From positions 36,497,406 through 36,561,405 of the forward strand of contig JAPFBE010000002.1 of assembly GCA_034336665.1 (NCBI GenBank): a stretch of 64,000 nt of DNA. Direction: 5' to 3'. The translations under genes and the position numbers were made by a program. The DNA comes from Luscinia megarhynchos (Eukaryota > Chordata > Aves > Passeriformes > Turdidae). Below are positions 13,601 to 24,340 of the stretch, one piece after another. The number at the start of each line of letters is the position of its first letter. Positions within the stretch are counted from its first letter, which is position 1. The notes beneath the pieces were generated by a model. It was not told where the DNA came from. It did not search any database and was given only the letters and a program-made list of their open reading frames with translations.

Positions 13601-16020
13601 TATGAAGCTCTGCTTTTCACGATACTTAAGAGTTTCAATTCCAAAATTGCTATGTAATAGACATAATATTTTGAAACAGCAAATCCGCTGCACAGAAATG
13701 CTAGCCTAAAGGAAAAATGAATGTGAGAGCAGGAGGAAGGGAAGGAGGGAGATCTCAAACTGTTCTGCAACATCCAATACTTAATGACAGAAGAATCAAA
13801 TGGCCTTTTTTCCTTCAAATTAACATCTTGTGTCTGCAAGTGGTATTCAGTATAGCAATATTCTTTCAGTGCTTTTGGATAATATTGCATGTTTAAAAAA
13901 TCCTGATTTATTGCTATTTCTCAATGTTTTTATAATGATGAAATGAAGAAGGAAATGCAAAGCAGAATGTACACTGGGGTAAGAGCAGATTCCCTTGTGA
14001 AACAAGGTTGATTTATTTATTTTGCTGCTTTTACTCCCATTGTCAGTATTTGCTAGAGGCAAATGCCTCTTCAGACATGGAAATATGAAGGGGGTGGTGA
14101 ACTATACCTCCTGTGCACTGGAGCAGCTTTGGCTGTAGGACAGTGGTTCTAGGAGTGAGTGCTCTCCATGAGGAGCAGGAGAGAGAGAAATGGTAATGCC
14201 TAGGTACTGGAGCAAAGTCAAGCAGAGAAGTGCCTTTGAAGTGAGTCCACAGCAAATCTCACTCCTAGCTAGATTAAATGGGCAGGAAGGCCAGCAGCTG
14301 GGACTTCACCCTGTAAAAATCTAGCTTGATATAGAGTAATACTATAATACTCTTGTTTGGAGCACAGTCTTTGTAATGTGTGTACTCTATTTTACCTTGC
14401 CCTGACTGCCTTTTTCTATTGTTTATTCTTTATAATATTATTCTTGTTTATTGTTTATAATTTATTCTCCTGCTGTCCTTTACTTATTAGCTGGATGTAC
14501 AGAATGATGCATTAGATTAGATTAGATAGATAGATAGATAGATAAAATAAGAATACAAGATGTTTCTACTTCCTATTTTTTCTTTCTGTTCCTTACTCAT
14601 GGCAAAAAGTGAACTGTGGTCCTCTTCAGAAGAGTTGCTTTATAGAGGGACTCCCTGCCCCCCCCAGGGGATGGAAAAAAGATAAACAGATAATTTTAAT
14701 GCAAAGGGAACATACCTGCCATGGTCCCTCTGCAAAACACACTGCCTGTGTTTCTGTCAGTACCACTGTGTCCAAATTAGAATAAGCATTCTCAGTCTTT
14801 GCATAAAGACATACCCTTAAAAAGTAATGTTAATGTGCTGCTTAGGCAGTCACAGCCAACCTTCTTATGGAGATTGTGCTGCAACTAAACTGAGGGCCAA
14901 AGTAAATCAGGCTTTCATTTTTAATGATTAATGTTTCTGGAACAGTATGTATCAATCCCAGACAGCAATCAGAGCTGAGATGGAGATAAGGTCAAAAATG
15001 TGTATTAGTAACACTAGGGAGAGGAATACTATTGGTGGAATGCTTCTTGTAAAAAAAAACAAAAACAAAACAAAACCCACAAATAAAAAAAAATGCATAA
15101 AATTTCTGGACTATGTATGCACTTTATAAACAATCAAACTGAAAATTATGGAAACAAGGAGCCCAGATACTTGAGAAGCCATGTTTTACTTTGGGAAGCT
15201 TCCATGTGGGGCATCTTCTAGCCCAGTGAAGAATTCTCAAGGCATTTGGGAATACAGATCTAAATAGTTTGCTTATTCCTTCTAAATTCCCAAATTTAAG
15301 AATGCTCCATATCCCACAATATTTTAGTATATCTGTGCATTTAATTTAGTGCAACCATCAAGATAGTTTTAAATGCCTGCTGTCACAGAGGGTGAAAGCC
15401 CTGAATAACAATGGATGATTGTTATACTCTCAGATTTCCAAACCAGATATCAGGCAGCTACTGAAGAACTTCAAACATTTATTGAAAGACTACCCAGCAT
15501 TTGCTTTGAGTGTTCTGTTGAATTGGAAGTTGAAAAACCCGAGTTTAAAAAAAGGAATTAAAACAAGCACTTAAGTGTAGAGAAAAGGAATTGCCAAGAA
15601 GTTGACCTTTGCACTGAGAGAAACAATAGCCAGGACCTCCCTGTGCTGTACAGAGCTGGCAAAAGGAGAAGGAGTCCTACCTAGTGTTTTCAGTTTCTAT
15701 GGGGCAAACAACCCCATGACTCAAGGGAAAGAAATAGGATGGGTTAGGGATAGTTTCAGTTCACTGTTTTTGTAAGGAAAAATCAGGAAATTTCTACATA
15801 CCGTACTGGCTGCAGCAGTCTGCTCTACATACAATCAGCTTAAAAAAAAAAAAGAGCAAGCTGATTGTCTAAGGAATGAATTCCTTATATGTCTTCTATT
15901 TTTATGTCCTCCTATTGCATAAACAGTACCATGGTTACCTCTTACTCTGTCATGGTTTGACCGTTCTGTCTTTCCTAAATCTTGCTGTTTGTCCTTCTCC
16001 ACCTTCTCTTTTGTTTCCAG
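10648..16020 (+). other. FHOD3 intron upstream of the microexon, 5.4 kb
   Basis: AT-rich intron with simple repeats only: a TA/CA-rich alternating stretch near 11100-11152, T-rich runs near 11310-11340, a GATTA/GATA tract at 14511-14545 and an A-rich stretch near 15047-15095. The last 60 bases before the microexon are strongly pyrimidine-rich (CTTTCC, CCTTCTCC, TTCTCTTTTG), which suits a regulated acceptor with polypyrimidine-tract-binding sites. No other exon or RNA gene recognised. Confidence 0.8.
14511..14545 (+). repeat. GATTA/GATA microsatellite
   Basis: Three GATTA-type units run directly into about five GATA units and a short A-rich tail. The tract is intronic, short, and likely polymorphic in length. 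No function is implied. Confidence 0.85.
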
Positions 16021-16050
16021 TGGCAGACTGATGAAGAAGAGGATGTTGAG
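16021..16050 (+). CDS. FHOD3: FHOD3 muscle-type microexon, T(D/E)5XE casein kinase 2 motif
   Basis: A tiny exon lies between a strong polypyrimidine tract with TTTCCAG and a GAG|GTATGG donor. Two AG acceptors occur 6 nt apart. Using the first gives 30 nt (WQTDEEEDVE); using the second, at 16025-16026, gives 24 nt that encode exactly TDEEEDVE. Both keep frame, since the flanking exons meet in phase 0 between D128 and S129. The eight residues fit T(D/E)5XE perfectly. From the literature on FHOD3, an alternatively spliced insert of this form near the C-terminus of FH2 marks the striated-muscle isoform. Casein kinase 2 phosphorylates its threonine, which directs the protein to myofibrils and lowers its binding to p62/SQSTM1. 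Inclusion in this species is inferred from sequence alone; the alternative is a chance acidic frame, which is unlikely given the motif, position and phase. Confidence 0.8.
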
Positions 16051-18620
16051 GTATGGTTCTCTGAAAAAGCATGTCATCCCATGTCTCCTGTGTGCTGTGA
16101 TATCTAATTTCTAACTCAGATAGTATGGACTACTCAACTCCATCTGCTGAACTGGAACTATGAACCATGACATATTTCTCATACCTTTTTGTCATTATAA
16201 GAATGCCTTTTTTACAGTCAGCTTTAACCATATGCATGCCTGTCCTCTTGAATAAGGATATCCTTATCTGAGGGCTTAATAATTTAAGTTTCCTCATTTC
16301 TTTTCCTTACTGTGTGTAATGTACTGCAAAGTATCCCCATTACCCAAAACATCAGTGACCTAAATGTTATGGGGACCATAAGTTACCTTGGGCTACTGAT
16401 TACCAGAATAATTTCATAACCATTAAGCTGTGTAACCCCAAGTGGTATTATTTTATAAAGTTTTCAAAAGCATCAGGATATAGGAATGTTAAGCAAATCT
16501 TAAATGTTTGCCTTGCTGTATAAGTAGAGAACGAGACGCTTCATTCATTACAGAGGTGAGCCATGGAGTAGTTCAGGTATCTATCATAAAGTGCTCCTGG
16601 AGGTGATGTTCTAGCAATATTCATAATAAAAGTTTATTCATTTGAGGGCCATCTTCTTTGCAATGCATTTTTTGTTCAGCATTAGAGCTTTCTTCAATTT
16701 GCTGAACATAAGCAATGTGGCTTAATGCTCACTCTTTCATAGAAGTGGTCATTTTCTCAGCAGGCTGGGGTTTGGGCAGCAATTCACGGTAACATCTGAA
16801 AATTAAGGAAATTAAATAAAACTTCTGGCTCTAGAGCTTTGCTCCCAGTGATGGTTTGTGCTCTATAGTTTAGGGCATGGAAAGAAAATAACATGAATTT
16901 GCCTGTTTATGCCAACATGTAACTAACCTGTGAACAGGAACTAACAGTTATGTGGAGGCTTTATCCTTTGGAATTTATTGGAGATTGTATTGATTAGCTG
17001 AACAACCTGCTTTGTGTAAGAGAGTAGTCTTAATGCAGAAACAGCATGCCCTTTCATAGGAGTTCTTCTCTAATATTTTTCTGACTCCTAATTGCACATG
17101 TGAAACTCTAGCACTTGCATACTTTTCACATCAAAAATGTTGCAAGCTAATCTTTTAACAAGAAAACAACTTCTAACTATCAAAAATAGGTCTCATACTG
17201 ATATATTTAGCTCAGTGCCTTGTAGGGATTGTTGTTTTGCTGCTCAGTTAACTTGCTATCTTACCCCAAAAAGTCACTATGTTAAAATAGAATCATCTTA
17301 TCATTGGTTTCCAAATTGCACATTTTCAGTTTGCAGTCTTGACATGGGGACTTGATCAAAGCTCTAAAAGTAGGGCCCAGTCTTTTCTTTCAGTTTACCA
17401 TTCTCTGACAGAAGGGCTTTGCAGGTTTACATCCCTTTAACTGACTCCCTTGATATCACCAAGTGAATAATTAATGTTGTTTATTATGCAAAGGAAGAAG
17501 AGAATGCAGCACTTGTCCTTTCATCTGTGCTGAATTAAAGTAAGAAAGATTAAAAGGAAAAACAAAACATATTTTGGTGTCTGATGCTGGGCTGATATCA
17601 GTGAGAGTACCGAGGTTTATTATTATCTGTTGATGCCTGTTTGCTGTCAACAGGGTCGGTATTTCCTGCAGTCAGGGCTGGATTTTCAATGTGCTTTGAC
17701 CTTTCTGCAGATAAGAGCACAGTGGTGAATACCAGCATCCAAGTCCTTTGGAGGCAGTCTGGGAAGGGAGAGCAGCCCAGCAATGCAAGCCCTTCTCCTT
17801 AGGATGTACCCACTTCTGCTGCTCCCACCCTTTCCTAGTGGTGGTTTGGGGTCACTGCTGGGGCTGCTGCATACCCACACTGTGTGTGCCCAGCTAGTGC
17901 CCCTGCTCTTGTTCATGTGGTGGTGGTGACTTGGGAGCAGAGGGCAGACTGCTCAGCCTCTTGTAAGGTTTTGTTTGCTCTTCTGACTTCTGACTGCAAT
18001 TTTTGTGTTTTGGCCATAAATAATTTGTCTCAGGGCTTTGGGACCAGGGACTTTTTAAGTATTAGTGGTTATGTATGTTAAAGTTACTTGTAGGTAAATG
18101 TTTTTAGAGCAGTTTGAGAGTTTTCTGTGCAGCAAGGTAGAGAGGCAAGAGGGAAAGGTGTCTCTTCCTAGACCACTGTCCACATTTTGCCTTACTACTG
18201 AAAGTTGATTGTACAGAAAAAAAAACAAAACAATTTCTTTTTTCTCTTGTGTCTCATGCTGTTCATCTCAGCATTATGCCTGACCCCAGATCAGGCCCAG
18301 TCTGGATTGAAGGTTTCAAAGCAAGTCCTTGCTTTGTACCTTTTACTCTCAGACATAAGGTCAAAATTACAAAGCTTGAGCTAATGCATCTGTTTTTCCT
18401 CTGACTGTGTCTGCTCCCTGCTGTCACCCTGTTTCAGGTTTATTTCTGGTCAGAGAGAATGCTCTGGGAGCAGAGCAGCTGTTGCTGGGCTCTTTTGGGA
18501 AGAGCTGCACTCCAAACCAAGCTGGGGAGGACACACCTTTCCCTACAATTCGCGGTCGAGCCCCTGGCCTGTTGTCCATGCTGTTCTCAGTCGAAACAAC
18601 CAATCCTTTTCCTCTTGCAG
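16051..18620 (+). other. FHOD3 intron downstream of the microexon, 2.6 kb
   Basis: Donor GTATGG at 16051; acceptor CTCTTGCAG ending at 18620. The proximal part carries GCATG at 16069-16073 and TGCATG at 16233-16238, candidate RBFOX sites. The remainder is AT-rich, becoming GC-richer after about 17750, with no recognised gene. Open frames at 18407-18872 run through the acceptor into the next exon and are not separate genes. Confidence 0.8.
16233..16238 (+). promoter_or_regulatory. Candidate RBFOX splicing enhancer (TGCATG) downstream of the microexon
   Basis: An exact TGCATG hexamer lies 183 nt past the microexon donor, and a core GCATG lies about 19 nt past the donor at 16069-16073. RBFOX proteins bind UGCAUG, and downstream-intron sites favour inclusion of alternative exons in heart, skeletal muscle and neurons. 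A hexamer is expected by chance about once in 4 kb, so position next to a muscle-type exon is the main argument. Confidence 0.4.
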
Positions 18621-18792
18621 TCCGGCAAGTTCTGCAGCAGCTCCCCTCCCTGCCAGAGCCAGCCGCAGGGCCTGCAGTACGCCGAGGACGCGGCGGAGCA
18701 CGAGAACATGAAGGCAGTGCTCAAGAGCTGCTCGGGGGCCGGGGACAGCGCCGTGGCGCTCGGCGTCCGCACTCGGAGCCGCGCCGGCCGAG
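18621..18792 (+). CDS. FHOD3: FHOD3 exon: linker between FH2 and DAD (residues 129-185, G186 split)
   Basis: This 172-nt exon starts in phase 0 after CTCTTGCAG and ends in phase 1 at GAG|GTGAGC. It opens with SGKFCSSSP, a Ser/Pro/Gln-rich stretch, followed by the conserved YAEDAAEHENMKAVLK block, then a glycine/serine-rich variable part and LGVRTRSRAGRG. The linker separates the catalytic FH2 domain from the autoinhibitory tail. The conserved YAEDAAEHENMK block and its exon boundaries match FHOD3, while the spacer between it and TRSRA is less conserved. The exon is far richer in GC and CpG than its surroundings, and the richness continues about 70 nt into the intron. Confidence 0.92.
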
Positions 18793-18975
18793 GTGAGCGC
18801 CGGCACTTCTCCTGGCCGCACTGCCTGTGGCCAAACGCGGGGCAGCCCCCCTCGCGTAGCACTCGCAGCTGAAAAGGGGGAAGGGTGCCACAGCCCGAGG
18901 TTCTCCTTAGAGCTGAGATCACCTCTGGAGGACATGCAGGTGGTCTGGAAGCCAGCCCTTTCCGATGCCCGCCGA

Positions 18976-19297
18976 TGAGAGACTGCAGGAGGCTGTTCTT
19001 AGAGGTTTTCATGGTTGTTTATTCTTCCTTATCTCAGAAATGCTTTGTCCAGCGAACAACGGTTTGCTCGCTAGACGTCCAAGGCAGAATCTGCCTGGCA
19101 GAGGCAGGACTTATCTTTTATAGTCTAAATTACGTACTAGGTATTTACACTTGACTCCCAATACACTTCAGGCTTATAACATGGTCCAGCTTTGTTCACA
19201 TCCAATCTGAAAGTGCCAGCATGTCACCCAGCATGGATGACATGGAGAAGGAGGAGGAAGAGGTATCCACACCCCCAAATTCTCCATGTTGGCCACA
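18976..19297 (-). mobile_element. Endogenous retrovirus LTR, antisense to FHOD3
   Basis: Read on the - strand, this 322-bp block begins TG and ends CA. It carries a TATAAAA box (TTTTATA at 19116-19122 on +) and an AATAAA poly(A) signal (TTTATT at 19018-19023 on +) about 95 nt further, and ends CTGCAGTCTCTCA. The order U3, TATA, AATAAA, short U5 is a compact LTR as seen in avian alpha/beta-like endogenous retroviruses. Immediately upstream on the - strand is a short purine run (AAGGGG, 19300-19305 on +) that could be the polypurine tract, making this a 3' LTR. Several CpGs survive in the R/U5 part, suggesting a fairly recent insertion. I could not find a matching target-site duplication, so the outer boundaries, especially the right one, are estimates. 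Confidence 0.65.
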
Positions 19298-19530
19298 AGC
19301 CCCTTAATATAAACATTCTAGAAATCTACTTATTCTGCATTCTAACAACCCAATTTGCACTCTATTTATTTTTGCAGCTTGCATTTCTTCTCTCAATGTT
19401 GACACATTTTTCCAAGGAGCTAAATCAAGCCCCTGAGACGCCTGGGTGTCATTCGAGGGTCTTTGGGTACCCTGCCAGGGGGGTCTTAAACCTCCCAGGG
19501 AAGCCAGAGGAATACTCTGGGCTCCCACAG
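19298..19530 (-). mobile_element. Probable 3' end of the retroviral internal region next to the LTR
   Basis: On the - strand an open frame of 74 codons ends with TAA at 19304-19306, overlapping the purine run that abuts the LTR. This is where a retroviral 3' open frame would be expected to end. I do not recognise a specific envelope or accessory domain in it, and no gag, pol or 5' LTR is present, so the element is a truncated fragment. Alternatively the whole of 18976 to about 19555 may be one longer LTR. The right boundary is uncertain. Confidence 0.35.
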
Positions 19531-20916
19531 AAGGGCAACATCCCAGTGGTGTTTACATGATCAAAGTTATTTGAGGCATGAGGATGAAGAAGAGGTTTCC
19601 TGAAGTTTCAACACCACCAGAGTAGGGGCGTCAGGAGTCCAAGCCTGCAGAAATTTTCAGTTGTCCCTGCATGATGATGGTGGTTGCCCAGTAACACCCC
19701 AATTCTTGCTGTCATCATGAAAGCAAAATGGGCCATCTGGAGAATCCAGGAAGTGGTTTTCTCTTTATTTTCAGTAGAAGCAAGTAGAAAGTAGCAATTC
19801 AAATTCAAGTGAAAAAGCCTTGCAGTGTTATATGAATGACTGGGGAGAAAATGGGTAGGAAAAAAGTGATGTGTCTTTTACCCACCTCCCTGATGAACTG
19901 CAAGGGTAATGGGTACTTGCTTTTGTCTTCCCCTCACCACTCCCATACTTGCAATACATGGAAGATGGTTTCGCAGTAAAGATAATACACCAAAATTCAA
20001 GTCTTCATTTTCTTTTCTTGTATTTCTTCTCCTTCATATCTGGATATCTTACACTTTCTTGACACTTTCTTGATACTTTTTTTTTTTTAATACAACTGAT
20101 AACACATCCACAGCATCCAACTCTGTATGTGTGTAGTTTACTAAGGCTTAAAACCATGATCCTGGCTAAGTCAGAAGTTTCACAGCCCCAGTGTAAGAAG
20201 CCAATCAGGTAACTAAAGTATGAAGATTAAACAATTCAGTCTGCACTGGAGCAAGCTGAACAGCTGAAGTAATCCACTGAATGCTGATCAGGAGAGTGGC
20301 CTGATTGTGAGAGGTCGCTTGTGTTCCCCAGAAGAACAGCAGAGGCAGAAGATGGGTGAGCCAGACAAGAGCTTGTCAGGAGCAGTGTTGTAATAGAACT
20401 GCTCCTGAAAAAGGCAGGAGACAAGGCAGCTGAGTAAAGGCCTAATCAAAGCTGTTTATGGATTTCAGGGATGTGGTATAAAATGGCCTTGTTGGTGATT
20501 TCTTAGCTGCTTGCAATTTTACCACATCCACTCTTTTGCAAAGCTCACTGTCAGTGTTCACACTGCACACTAGCCTTCAAATAATTTGAAAACAAAACAC
20601 ACACAGAACAGTACCCAGTAGTGGAGGAACCCAAAGATGTGTTGCACAATAATCTGTGGAGTAAGGAGTGCCAGAGACTTGGGTTCAGAAACATGGCTCA
20701 CTTGTTTGTTTGTGGTTTTAACCAAAATTGCTTTCAGCTTTTCAGCTTGCCAATTACTCTTCCACTCATAACAGAGCACACAGTCATGCCAGGACACATA
20801 CAGCTCTATGATAAGAAGGTGAATTCTTCATTGTGTAGGGGATGAGACATGTCAAACCACCCTTTATGCCCTTCTCTTGTGTCTTTTGCACTAGGTTGAG
20901 GTACAGATGCTCAGAA

Positions 20917-21044
20917 TTTCTTTCTCTTTCTTTCTCTTTTCTTTCTTTCTATTTCTTTTCTCTTTCTTTCTCTTTCTTTCTCTCTCTTTCTTTCTCTTTC
21001 TTCCTTGCTTCCTTCCTTCCTCCCTCCCTCCCTCCCTTCTTTTA
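20917..21044 (+). repeat. Pyrimidine microsatellite, (CTTT)n/(TTCC)n/(CCTC)n
   Basis: About 128 bp of nearly pure C/T: CTTT-type units shade into CCTT and then CCTC units. It lies about 400 nt before the 21448 acceptor on the sense strand, so the pre-mRNA contains a long C/U tract. Both strands stay open across it only because of the repeat (89- and 64-codon serine/phenylalanine/leucine frames), which are not genes. Confidence 0.9.
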
Positions 21045-21447
21045 CAAAATGATCTGCATTTCCAATTTGCATCAATCTCTAAGATGCACCATGTCTTCTA
21101 GTCTTTTGTAATAGGAGCAGAGAGAAACATGGTCACACAATACTATCCATCCTTGGCAGGCATTTGCTAGAGGGCAAATGTGATCAAGAGCAAGACACCA
21201 AGGCTCAAAGGAGCAGGAAGTGTGTATATAAATATATGTGCATTATAATTGTGTCTCTGCTGGTGCAGCAGAGTCTAGGCTATTATTTAGAAATACTCTC
21301 CATTAGACAGATTCTTCTTCTTTGGTCGAATTAAGCGGGGATGACTGTGCTGCCTGCTGTAATTTCCCAAATCCAATTGCAAAACCAGAGTGACACAAGA
21401 GACTTCCCCTCTTGTTTTCCCCGAATTCCCGTGCTGGTCTCCTGCAG

Positions 21448-21609
21448 GCCGTGTCGGCTCGTGGAACGCCGGCACCGACGACTCGCCGAGCGCGACGGAC
21501 GACGCCGCGGACGAGATCATGGACCGCATTGTCAAGTCCGCCACCCAAGTGCCAAGCCAGCGAGCCGTGCCTAGGGAGAGGAAGCGGTCACGAGCAAACA
21601 GGAAGTCAT
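21448..21609 (+). CDS. FHOD3: FHOD3 exon: DAD core and basic cluster (residues 186-239, L240 split)
   Basis: This 162-nt exon completes the split glycine codon after CTCCTGCAG and ends in phase 1 at TCAT|GTGAGT. It reads GRVGSWNAGTDDSP, then DDAADEIMDRIVKSATQVPS, then VPRERKRSRANRKS. MDRIV is the DAD core that folds back on the N-terminal inhibitory domain in diaphanous-related formins, and the following arginine/lysine run is the basic arm of the DAD. By comparison with FHOD1 and FHOD3, the serines in RSR (codon 21588-21590) and KS (codon 21606-21608) are two of three sites phosphorylated by Rho-associated kinase (ROCK) to release autoinhibition. GC- and CpG-rich compared with flanking intron. 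Confidence 0.93.
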
Positions 21610-24186
21610 GTGAGTATGAGGCCATTGAATTGCTCAAAATAAGGGAATGTGCAAATATTTATGTGTATCGGTGTAGGAACCAGGCCTTTGGCAGGCGTTG
21701 GGAGTGGCTTGAGTGTGTGCTGATGATTGGCTTATGTTCCTCTTACTATTGTTCAAACAGTGTTGTATGCAGTGGGTGACTCTTTTTTCTACAGAACTTG
21801 AAATGTCCTTAGCAGAATGAGAAGAATGGTTTGTGGTGCTTTATGACAGTACTTGTACATAACTGGAGAATTCAGATCAGAACTTCAGATGGACACTGCT
21901 TAAAGTGCTGTAACCTACTGTGAACTAGCATAGAGATTAATGGTTGTGTCTGTAGCTTTATTCATAAAGCAAAAAGTAGTTTGAGATGTTTCGTCTTTTA
22001 AAATCTTTCTCTCTCGTGCTGTATGCTGTCTTTCCGCAGCCCTGAAAACAAAATGTCTACTGCTGCTTGGCTGCAAAGTGGTTATAGAGGAGTTTAACTT
22101 CCACTGGGAAGAAAAGGTAGCACATTTATAAGGTGGTCTTTCAATGGCGTAGTGTGGCCTTGGGGGTGAGCTGCAGCACCCAAGTTTGAGGAGTTTGGTT
22201 TCATGGTTTAGTAAATCCAATGTTTAAGAGGTGATGAACTTTCTGGGTTTGAATTTTTTCCTTGTATGCAGAAACTAGTGCAAATACTGTGAGAAGGATA
22301 ACTACCCAAAGAACATAAGATTCTAGTGTTTAACATCATTAACCATATGTGGCTTTTTGACTACCTTTCCATCCATTTTTTTAGCATTTCTGGGAAGTTA
22401 GGACAAAGAGGAGACAACAACAGTGAGTGAAAAATGACACAGATTTTCTTTTTTGTGGAGTTATTCTAACATAATGGGTGATCAAAAACACTTGGTATTT
22501 GCTGTAAACTAGCATGTGCTGAAAGCATATTCACTTTCCCCAACATGCTAAGAAAGGAAGTTCTGCATGTGGCAAGAGCAGAGGAAGAGTGGACACTCTG
22601 GTTAGATGAGCCAGTCTCTAAATAAAGAAAATGAGCTGACACTGGATTGTCTGTCTTACTTTCTGTCATGCACTGTGCCTTACCTCTTTCTGGCATCACC
22701 TGCAGCTACCCACTTCCCCACACAGTTCTGGTGCTCTGCACGTGCTGACTGCTGCAGTTGGCTTGTGCATATCAAATAAATCTCCTATATGTTTGCCTAT
22801 TTCCATGCTTTATCCTTGTTTCCATGGTTTATCCCATGCTAAAATATTTCCTCTGTTGGCAACACTGTCTTCTTACATACATACGCCAAAACCTCTTATT
22901 CCTAATTTTTGCCAGATACTTTTTTTCCCAAGGAAGCACTTGCTGCAGAAACAACAAAACAGGATAATGATAATAAAAATACTATATATTTTTCAATGGA
23001 ACTGCCTTTTATACTCAGTAAAAACATTAACAGGGATTAAACATTCAGTAAATGTTTAGGCTGGAACTGATTTCCATTGTAATTAATCATGATAGAATCC
23101 AGTTCTTGTGCTTGTTTGTTCTTCAAGATCTGGATGAGACTCTTAAGTGGATTAAAAGACAGTTTCAAAACAAACATAAAGTTCAGTAGTTTAATGTCCC
23201 TTTTAGCTGACATGTGCAGAAGCATAGAAGGAGACTATCCTAACTGAACTCTTTCACTCTGATAGATAGTCAATATACCTGGATGATGAACTAATGAAGA
23301 GTTTGTCTTTAAAATACACTCAGCTGGACTGGTAATATGACATATCCAGGAAATGAAGAGAGATCAGCCCTTGCTAATGCATGATGTGAGTTAAATGAAC
23401 AGAAGATGAGCAGAAGATAGCCCAGTTAGAAACACAGTTTTTTAGGCATATCTCAGTTTTAGATTAGCAGACACTATAATATTTATTGCCTGTAAAGCAA
23501 AAAGACCCTATTATCTGATAGGTTTAATTCATCACCTTCAATCTTCAAACTCCCGTACACATCTTTTGGCTTTTGCCATGAGCTTGGTATTCAATCTGTT
23601 CATGGACATCAAAGAGAAACTCACTTGAAAGGGATTATCTTCCCTGGGCATTGTGTTGCATACATCTCATTGCTTTCAGTGCACAACTGGAAATCTTGTC
23701 AGGCTTGCTTAGCATTCAGCAAAGATTTTAGTGAGCATGAGCTGACAGACATGGTTTTAGCAAAGTCAGAAACCCAAAAGATCTATATGCAGTTGCACTG
23801 TAAACATTTGCTGTGGTTCCAGCAGAAGATTTTTATGGGCAAGGGATTTTTTTCCCATAAAAAAGACAGTGAAATGTGAAGTTAAAAAAACCCAAAACCA
23901 AACTAATTACTCAAGTCATTTATAGCTAGGGAAAAGCAGAAATAGGTTTATGGAAAGTGTTATGTTAAATTCAGGAAATTGTTGCAGTGGGAAAATGAGA
24001 CATCTTGATATGTACATTTGAAGCATTTTATCTTTTGTGGTTGTTGAGCAGTGTGACCATATCTGGTACAGAGAGAGCTTGGTTAGGGCATAATGATGTA
24101 GAGGAGATTGAAAGCTCAGAGTAATTATCAGAACTATAAAATGGGAGGAGGAATAGGGCAGGGAGTCATCCAACAAAAGACAGATG

Positions 24187-24340
24187 TAAATGTCTGTATC
24201 TGTTGGTTGAAGGTGGGAAGGGTCACTGATAAATAAAGATATGACTAGTAGGAAGGAATTTCATTAGTGGGAGCTGAAGTGAATTACAGAAATCTAACTG
24301 TCTAACAACTGAGTTCATGTGATGATCTGGAGAAATTCTG
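24187..24340 (+). repeat. Local duplicate, unit A copy 1
   Basis: About 154 bp from TAAATGTCTGTATCTG to GAGAAATTCTG that recurs at 25549-25710 with a few substitutions and small indels. This copy is not followed by the B sequence. Confidence 0.85.

Larger units (their letters stand above)
18793..21447 (+). other. FHOD3 intron with an antisense retroviral LTR
   Basis: GTGAGC donor at 18793 and CTCCTGCAG acceptor ending at 21447. It holds the LTR and adjacent retroviral remnant at 18976-19530 and a pyrimidine microsatellite at 20917-21044, both listed separately. The stretches 19530-20910 and 21050-21430 show no recognised element or exon. Confidence 0.85.

Noticed and set aside
18407..18872. 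Two overlapping + strand frames and two - strand frames of 129-141 codons
   Set aside because: They are intron read-through and off-frame shadows of the GC-rich exon at 18621-18792.
20842..21111. Serine/phenylalanine/leucine-rich frames resembling membrane segments
   Set aside because: Produced by the CTTT/CCTT microsatellite; hydrophobicity is a codon artefact.
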